From Gammaproteobacteria bacterium (GTDB lineage Bacteria; Pseudomonadota; Gammaproteobacteria; DSM-19610): DNA of 20,158 bases. Location: the NCBI GenBank assembly GCA_030618475.1, contig JAUXDG010000018.1:1-20158 (forward strand). Direction: 5' to 3'. Below the pieces are notes generated by a model that searched no databases, was not told the DNA's origin, and was given only the letters and a program-made list of their open reading frames with translations. Positions 15,424-20,158 of this stretch are shown here, piece by piece (positions within the stretch are counted from its first letter, which is position 1; the number at the start of each line of letters is the position of its first letter). Position numbers and translations under genes: made by a program.

Positions 15424-16092
15424 CTAAAGCGTGTCCCAGCTGGATTTCTTGCGCCAGCGGATGCGCGGTATGATTAAACCGATCACCATGCCCAGAATCA
15501 CCACCCCGGCACCGACCATGAACCAGTCACGTGCCGTGCGGTCTTTTAAACCTTCATTTTCCTGTTGCAGGGTCTGCGCCTGCCGTTCGTAGGCGACAAT
15601 CCGGCTTTTCAGTTCGTTGTTTTCCGCGTCGATCGCCAGAGCGCTGGAGGCGGTGCGGCGGATTTCTTCCAGCTCCTGGCTGAGTTTTCGGTTGTCCTTG
15701 TTCAACCTGCCGCGTTCCTGGTCCGTACTGCCTTTTTCTTTTTGCAACTCATCGAATGAGGCATTGAGCTTGCGGTTCTCCAGTTCCAGGCGCGCCAGTG
15801 TTTTCTCCGCGTCTGCCAGCTTGTCACGTGCCGCCTGGCCTTTCATCAGCAGGCGGCTGAGTACCCAGCCTTCCACGCCCCCCGGTGCGCGCACTCGTGT
15901 ATAACCGGTTCCCTTGTCGGTTTCGAGCACTTCCAGAGCTGCGCCACTGGGTAACATGCGCAGGATGCGGAATTGGGTGCCTTTGCCGGTACGCATCTGG
16001 ATTTCCAGGCGATCGCTGACATAACGGGTTTCTGCGATTGCAGTTGTGACCAGCCCCAGGAAGAGGACAAGAACAAGGCTAAACGACTTCAC
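15424..16092 (-). CDS. YgiM-like SH3 / coiled-coil membrane protein (TIGR04211 type)
   Basis: A 222-residue protein. GTG 16092 is chosen because AAGGAG lies five bases before it; the longest frame also begins with GTG but lacks such a site. A signal sequence (about 1-20, ending AIA) is followed by a bacterial SH3 domain (about 22-85, YVSDRLEIQMRTGKGTQFRI ... GWVLSRLL), a long coiled coil (about 90-180) and one transmembrane helix near the C-terminus (MVGAGVVILGMVIGLIIPR) with a basic tail. The layout is that of E. coli YgiM. SH3 domains of this kind often bind cell-wall peptides; the role is otherwise unknown. It is divergent from ampD, about 100 bp apart. Confidence 0.88.
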   Translation of the reverse strand: MKSFSLVLVLFLGLVTTAIAETRYVSDRLEIQMRTGKGTQFRILRMLPSGAALEVLETDKGTGYTRVRAPGGVEGWVLSRLLMKGQAARDKLADAEKTLARLELENRKLNASFDELQKEKGSTDQERGRLNKDNRKLSQELEEIRRTASSALAIDAENNELKSRIVAYERQAQTLQQENEGLKDRTARDWFMVGAGVVILGMVIGLIIPRIRWRKKSSWDTL

Positions 16093-16193
16093 AAATTCTC
16101 CTTGTAACACCTGAATTCTCTGAATAAAGATCGCATTGTAACGGAATAGCAGGAGACTCCATAATAGCTTTGGTCTTTGCTTAAGGAAATTTT

Positions 16194-16742
16194 ATGAAAT
16201 TGTCAGCCGATGGCGCCTGGTTGACCGATGCACGCCGTGTATTGTCGCCAAATTGCGACGATCGACCTGAGGGCTGCGAGATTTCCCTGATCATTGTCCA
16301 TGGTATCAGTCTGCCGCCTGGCGAGTATGGCGGTGCCTGGATTGATGATTTTTTTACCAACCGGCTGGATGCCGATGCCCATCCCTATTTCGCAGAGATT
16401 CAGGGTTCAAGGGTTTCTTCACACGTGTTGATTCGTCGCGACGGTAAACTGGTGCAGTACGTTCCATTCACGGGCCGCGCATGGCATGCGGGCAAGTCCT
16501 GTTACCAGGCCCGGGACGCCTGTAACGATTTCGCGATTGGTATCGAACTCGAAGGTCAGGACGATGAGCCGTATGAGGAAATCCAGTACCGGCGACTGGC
16601 GGAACTCATTCGGCTGTTATGTGACCGGTTCCCTGCCATCGGGGAAACGGATGTCGTCGGACACAGTGATGTCGCTCCCGGTCGTAAAACCGATCCTGGA
16701 CCGGCCTTTGACTGGAGCCGGGTGAGGCGTTTGCTGGCTTAA
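16194..16742 (+). CDS. ampD: AmpD, 1,6-anhydro-N-acetylmuramyl-L-alanine amidase
   Basis: A 182-residue cytoplasmic zinc amidase that removes the peptide from anhydro-MurNAc muropeptides during peptidoglycan recycling; its loss derepresses AmpC where ampC/ampR exist. Zinc ligands H36 (IIVHGISLPPGEYGG), H157 (VVGHSDVAPGRKTDPG) and D167 are present, as are E118 (IGIELEG) and K165. No signal peptide, as expected for AmpD and unlike AmiD. AAGGAAA lies before ATG 16194. Length and motifs are complete. No ampE follows, although the two are often adjacent in enterics. Confidence 0.96.
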   Translation: MKLSADGAWLTDARRVLSPNCDDRPEGCEISLIIVHGISLPPGEYGGAWIDDFFTNRLDADAHPYFAEIQGSRVSSHVLIRRDGKLVQYVPFTGRAWHAGKSCYQARDACNDFAIGIELEGQDDEPYEEIQYRRLAELIRLLCDRFPAIGETDVVGHSDVAPGRKTDPGPAFDWSRVRRLLA

Positions 16743-16776
16743 CAGCCCGCCTGGGGTGCCGCCTCGCTACGAACAC

Positions 16777-16805
16777 CTAAGTCCGACAGGTTCCTAGAGT
16801 TGTAG
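16777..16805. repeat. 29-bp dispersed repeat, copy 2
   Basis: Matches 1684-1712 at 27 of 29 positions, in the same orientation. This copy is wholly intergenic, 35 bp after ampD. The remaining sequence up to 17015 shows no gene and no clear promoter or hairpin. Confidence 0.75.
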
Positions 16806-17015
16806 TCATCTGATTTACATAAAAAAATTTTGATATCTTTGGCCGTCTTGAGGGGCTCAGATGCAGGTCTTATTTTTTACGCAGTTCGAAGTGACGATGC
16901 CGGCTGTGTTATAAAGGCGCAACTTTACAGCGGCGTGATGCAACTCATCTCGAGTATTGGCGCTGATCCCGTCAATCGATATGACACAGTGCACTTGATG
17001 TTTTAAGGTTATTCA

Positions 17016-17456
17016 ATGGATAACGAACAGATTGATTTTCGCGGCGCATTCAAGGGTAGTTTCTCCGGGGTGTTGCGCTGGGATCAGTTGGACGAGTTGT
17101 GGCAGCGGTTGCGCGACGATGCGGCGGCTGACTGGTATCTTTATGCGGTGGGTGAAACACCGCCGTCGGACACTGTGTCGAAGTATGACGTGATTCAATT
17201 CATCGAACAGGTGGACGAGCTGTTACGCAGGGAACACAAAGAGCAGTATTGCGGCATTGTCTATGTGGATGACGTCAATGCACCTAGCTTCGTGAAAATT
17301 TTTGACCCGAATAACCTGGGTGTTTCCTGTGGCTATAGTGATAGTCCACCGCTACCCGGTTGGATTCTCTCCAAACTGCCGCCAGTCGATTTGCAAGCGC
17401 CAATGCCGCAGCCGGGGAACCGGCGTCGTTGGTGGAAGCGGCTGTTTGCCAGTTGA
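17016..17456 (+). CDS. Uncharacterised soluble protein
   Basis: A 146-residue protein I do not recognise by name. ATG 17016 has AAGG about eight bases upstream. There is no signal peptide or membrane helix. It looks like a compact acidic globular domain: FSGVLRWDQLDELWQRLR near the start, DWYLYAVGETPP, a helix FIEQVDELLRREH, then YCGIVYVDD and KIFDPNNLGVSCG, ending in a basic, tryptophan-rich tail (RRRWWKRLF). Codon use and GC resemble the neighbours, so it reads as a real, resident gene. It is convergent with the DUF5658 gene, 36 bp away, and about 270 bp after ampD, so probably on its own transcript. Nothing in the neighbourhood points to a function. Confidence 0.8.
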   Translation: MDNEQIDFRGAFKGSFSGVLRWDQLDELWQRLRDDAAADWYLYAVGETPPSDTVSKYDVIQFIEQVDELLRREHKEQYCGIVYVDDVNAPSFVKIFDPNNLGVSCGYSDSPPLPGWILSKLPPVDLQAPMPQPGNRRRWWKRLFAS

Positions 17457-17492
17457 TTTTATTTGTCATTAGTAAATCCCTCCTCGTTAGCC

Positions 17493-17981
17493 TCACATTA
17501 CCCCCAATAAAATCAATTCATAGCAGATCAACAGGCCGTACACGGGTACAGCAAACTGTAACAGGCGTTTTCCGTTGGTTATCCGCAACACCTGGAAGTG
17601 AGAATGCATCATCAGGAATACGATACCGAATGCGGTAACAGCCAGTTTTACGGCAACAAATAATCCGTCGCTTGTTTCCAGCAGTCGTGCCATGAAGTAG
17701 TTGGCTTCGGTGGCGCCTTTGCTGATCAGGGTCAGAGTGAACAGGGCATCCAGGCAGCTCATGAGCAGGACTGCAATACCGGTGAAAACCAACTTCGGGT
17801 CATACCAGTCCAGGTAGTAATTATGTTCGCTGCGGCGGGCGTGGCGTCTGCGGCCGCGTGCGTGGAAACCACAGTAAGTGACGGTGCGCCAACTGTGGCG
17901 GCGGCGATCATGTTTTTCTCTGCGCTCGGCAATAGCTGTTGCGGCTTCATCGATTGCAGGACTGTGTTGGTGATGGCTCAT
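17493..17981 (-). CDS. DUF5658 family membrane protein
   Basis: A 162-residue protein. The first 57 residues are hydrophilic and very rich in His and Arg (KHDRRRHSW, HARGRRRHARR). Three to four membrane helices follow: about 64-85, 107-124 and 143-161. The core LLMSCLDALFTLTLISKGATEANYFMA fits the DUF5658 pattern of an Asp-Ala in the first helix and a G-x-x-E-x-N loop. Function unknown. No strong Shine-Dalgarno precedes ATG 17981, and a three-codon ATG frame overlaps the start, so the start is slightly uncertain. Confidence 0.78.
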   Translation of the reverse strand: MSHHQHSPAIDEAATAIAERREKHDRRRHSWRTVTYCGFHARGRRRHARRSEHNYYLDWYDPKLVFTGIAVLLMSCLDALFTLTLISKGATEANYFMARLLETSDGLFVAVKLAVTAFGIVFLMMHSHFQVLRITNGKRLLQFAVPVYGLLICYELILLGVM

Positions 17982-18243
17982 TTTGTCATTTTTAGTTTTC
18001 TAATGGCTACTGCCCAGAACTTCAGCAAATCGCGTGCCGAATAAGAAAGTCACTTTAATTTCAATGGCTTAACGGGTCTGGATGTCGGCGGAAAAGGCAT
18101 ATCTGTAAAGTATTCTGACAATTGTGCGCCCCCGCTATTTCGGGAAAATTAAAAAATAACTGATAAACAATATCTTAAGATCCAGCTTTTGAGTGACGCT
18201 AAGAAGTCGGCTGTTAAGAATATCGACGCGTGTCCCGGCTGTG
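17982..18243. other. Intergenic stretch without a supported gene
   Basis: AT-rich spacer upstream of the DUF5658 gene. An open frame on the plus strand from 18193 has no ribosome site, crosses the inverted-repeat element and runs into the ABC ATPase gene, so I do not accept it. No clear promoter, riboswitch or RNA gene is visible. Confidence 0.5.
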
Positions 18244-18412
18244 TTAACCCGCATTCCTCACCAGTCGGCGCAGATATCGCGCAGCAGATTTGTTTTCACA
18301 AGGGGTTTTCTGACTGAGCGGAATACCAGTATGTATTTCCGAGGGAAGAAAATTCCTTGTGGGAACAAAGATCAAGCGAGGTCGTGTCGATCTGGTGAGA
18401 AATGCGGGTTAA
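18244..18412. repeat. Roughly 170-bp inverted-repeat element (MITE-like)
   Basis: TTAACCCGCATTCCTCACCA at the left and TGGTGAGAAATGCGGGTTAA at the right are complementary at 19 of 20 positions and enclose about 129 bp with no supported coding frame. The arms are of the same family as those of the element at 1-69. It ends three bases from the stop of the ABC ATPase gene. No clear target-site duplication is seen directly outside the arms, so transposition is not proven. Confidence 0.6.
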
Positions 18413-18415
18413 GGG

Positions 18416-19195
18416 CTATTGAGGAAACCAGGCCGGTCCCCGGGGCGTTTCTATCCTGGTGAGCGGGTGGCCGTATAAACGTTCGAGAGCTGCGGTTTCC
18501 AGTATTTGCTCTTTCTTGCCCAGGCGGCTTTCTCCCTTACCCAGCAACAGAAGAACATGGTCGGCAAAGCGCGCCGCCAGGTTGATGTCGTGCAGTACCA
18601 TAACCACCGCCCTGTTGGTTTTTCTATTATGCGATAGCAGGGTTTCCAGGACTTGCATTCGATGGTGCAGGTCGAGGTGATTGGTGGGTTCGTCGAGTAA
18701 CAGCAGCTCTGTTTCCTGCGCAAGCAGTGTTGCAATGCTTACCCGTTGGCGTTCGCCGCCGGACAGGGTTTGGATGTTGCGTGCCTCGTAGCCGTTAAGG
18801 CCGAGTTGCGCAATGGCCTGCATGGCGATGCGATGGTCCTCGGCGCTTTCCCATTGCCAGTTGTGCAGATGGGGGTGTCGTCCCTGCAGTACGGTTTCCA
18901 GAACAGTTGCCGGGAAGTTGTCTTCATAATGCTGCAACACAACGCCCATCTTTTGAGCCACTTGCCGACGGCTGAGTTGGTGCAGTGGGATCGCGTTTAA
19001 CTCGATCGATCCAGGCGTGGATGCACGAAGGCCCGCAAGTGTATGTAATAGAGTGGTTTTGCCAACCCCGTTTCTGCCCAGCACACACCAACACTGGCCG
19101 GTTTCGATGGTGAACTCGAGTCCACGAGTGACGATGACGTTTCCGACGTCGATATCGAGACCGGTACATTTCAGTAATGGTGGCAGCTCAGGCAT
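18416..19195 (-). CDS. FecCD-type importer ATPase (BtuD/FecE/HmuV-like)
   Basis: A 259-residue ABC ATPase. ATG 19195 is chosen because it overlaps the permease stop by eight bases (ATGCCTGA); the longest frame adds 17 residues that lie inside the permease gene. Motifs are complete: Walker A GRNGVGKT (40-47), Q-loop Q88, signature LSGGERQ (144-150), Walker B LLLLDEP (164-170), D-loop NHLDL, and H-loop H202. It would energise uptake of a siderophore, haem or cobalamin from the periplasm together with the adjacent permease. The substrate cannot be decided without the binding protein, which must lie outside the window. Confidence 0.92.
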   Translation of the reverse strand: MPELPPLLKCTGLDIDVGNVIVTRGLEFTIETGQCWCVLGRNGVGKTTLLHTLAGLRASTPGSIELNAIPLHQLSRRQVAQKMGVVLQHYEDNFPATVLETVLQGRHPHLHNWQWESAEDHRIAMQAIAQLGLNGYEARNIQTLSGGERQRVSIATLLAQETELLLLDEPTNHLDLHHRMQVLETLLSHNRKTNRAVVMVLHDINLAARFADHVLLLLGKGESRLGKKEQILETAALERLYGHPLTRIETPRGPAWFPQ

Positions 19196-20158
19196 CGTGT
19201 GTGCTGCCGGTGCGATAGAGTAAATAGAGAAACAGGGGCACACCAAGCAGCGCCGTTAAAATGCCCACGGGTAACTGGCGTGGTGCAATCACGATGCGGG
19301 ACAGCGCATCGGCAACCAGCAGCAGAGTGCCGCCGAGGAGAATGACGCCCGGAACCAGTACGCGATGATCGCGTGCACCGGCCAGGCGCAGCATGTGCGG
19401 TGCAATCAGTCCGATGAAACCGACGTTACCTGCCTGGGTCACAGCGGTGGCTGTCGCCAGCGATGCCAGGATGTAGATTATGACGCGCAGTTTTCCGATG
19501 GCCACACCGAGTGACGCAGCCTTGAGCTCGCCACCTGCCAGCAGGTTCAGCGAAGCGGAAAGTAAAAACGCCAGGGGCGCGATCAGTATCAGTATTATGC
19601 TGCCAGCTACCGGGACGGTTACAGCACTAAGATCGCCCATCAGCCAGAACAGCATGCCCTGCACACGAGTGCTAGGACTGGTGGCCAGTAACAGGCTGAT
19701 CAGTGCACCCCAGCCTGCGGCCAGTACCACACCGGTAAGCAGCAGGCGCGTGGTATCCCAGTTACCGCGGCCGTGGGCCAGTGAAAAAACCAGCAGGGTA
19801 GAGAACAGGGCGCCGGCAAAGGCACTGGACTGAAGTACCAGTGTGCCGGCGCCGGCCAGTATGGCGAACAGGGCACCGACCGATGCGCCACCGGACACAC
19901 CCAGGATATAGGGGTCGGCCAGCGGATTGCGTAACAGGACCTGCATCAGTGCGCCGGCGATGCCGAGTAAGGCTCCGGTTATAAAAGCCGTCAGCGTGCG
20001 CGGTAAGCGCAGTTCCCAGAGTACTTGCGCATTCAGAGTCTGCGGGTGCTGAATGGCGTCCCAGACGGCGATTGGCACAGAACCGCTATTAAGACTGAAC
20101 CAGCCACCCAGCAGGGTGGCGGCAGTCAGGGTTAACAGCAGGGGCCTGGTGCGGGTCT
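19188..20158 (-). CDS. FecCD-family ABC permease (partial, 5' end beyond window)
   Basis: A multi-spanning permease of the BtuC/FecD/HmuU family. The frame is open to the right edge: 26 further codons precede the GTG at 20078 and encode another hydrophobic helix (LLLTLTAATLLGGWFSL), so the true start lies outside. About 322 residues are visible, near full length for the family. Family motifs include LRLPRTLTAFITGALLG, MQVLLRNPLADPYILG and VGFIGLIAPHMLRLAGARDH; the latter region contacts the ATPase. It would form a homodimer with two copies of the ATPase. Genes for the binding protein, and any riboswitch or receptor, would be upstream beyond 20158. Confidence 0.92.
   Translation of the reverse strand, partial: TRTRPLLLTLTAATLLGGWFSLNSGSVPIAVWDAIQHPQTLNAQVLWELRLPRTLTAFITGALLGIAGALMQVLLRNPLADPYILGVSGGASVGALFAILAGAGTLVLQSSAFAGALFSTLLVFSLAHGRGNWDTTRLLLTGVVLAAGWGALISLLLATSPSTRVQGMLFWLMGDLSAVTVPVAGSIILILIAPLAFLLSASLNLLAGGELKAASLGVAIGKLRVIIYILASLATATAVTQAGNVGFIGLIAPHMLRLAGARDHRVLVPGVILLGGTLLLVADALSRIVIAPRQLPVGILTALLGVPLFLYLLYRTGSTHDA

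Noticed and set aside
17982..18415. Cobalamin riboswitch near the FecCD-type importer
   Set aside because: The region is downstream of the importer genes, and no B12-box-like core is visible.
18193..18462. 89-residue plus-strand open frame
   Set aside because: No ribosome-binding site or recognisable domain; it crosses the inverted-repeat element and overlaps the end of the ABC ATPase gene.

Overview
The window looks like chromosomal DNA of a free-living gammaproteobacterium. Moderate GC by eye, gene families (MotY, a RegB/RegA redox pair, a TtpC-type Ton system with DUF3450, AmpD, an SH3/coiled-coil YgiM-like protein) and GTAGGAGCG-type palindromic repeats all fit that group. I cannot name a genus. 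No rRNA, complete tRNA, CRISPR array, prophage or intact insertion sequence is visible.

Left part (1-4.5 kb): a tRNA-like D-arm next to a nested inverted repeat; a PAS/AAA+/Fis sigma54 activator with altered catalytic motifs (minus strand); a CsgD/VpsT-like LuxR regulator with a receiver that lacks its phospho-acceptor (minus); a palindrome-rich intergenic region of about 570 bp; and a MotY-type flagellar stator ring protein (plus). Next, converging on motY, is a translationally coupled RegB-RegA redox two-component pair (minus, 3965-5778).

Centre (5.9-13.0 kb): seven minus-strand genes that appear to form one functional unit. In transcription order they are a 702-residue outer-membrane TonB-dependent receptor resembling OprC/NosA copper receptors, DUF3450, TtpC, ExbB2, ExbD2, TonB2 and an exported TPR protein. 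The last six are joined by overlaps or very short gaps. A 12-bp hairpin separates the receptor from the energising genes. This looks like a dedicated uptake machine in which the receptor is powered by its own TonB2/ExbB2/ExbD2/TtpC complex; copper as substrate is inferred from an HxM motif and Met-rich loops.

Right part (13.3-20.2 kb): a small DUF2892 membrane protein with a strong terminator, ilvD (branched-chain amino acid synthesis), a YgiM-like SH3 protein, ampD (peptidoglycan recycling), an unrecognised conserved-looking soluble protein, a DUF5658 membrane protein, a roughly 170-bp inverted-repeat element, and the last two genes of a FecCD-type ABC importer (siderophore, haem or cobalamin class). 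The importer permease runs off the right edge.

Two repeat families occur at both ends of the window: a 29-bp dispersed repeat (1684-1712 and 16777-16805, 27/29 identical) and an inverted-repeat family with a TTCTCAC/GTGAGAAATGC core (1-69 and 18244-18412). Start sites were moved from the longest ORF to internal codons for the sigma54 activator, TtpC, the SH3 protein and the ABC ATPase, using Shine-Dalgarno sequences or gene overlaps.
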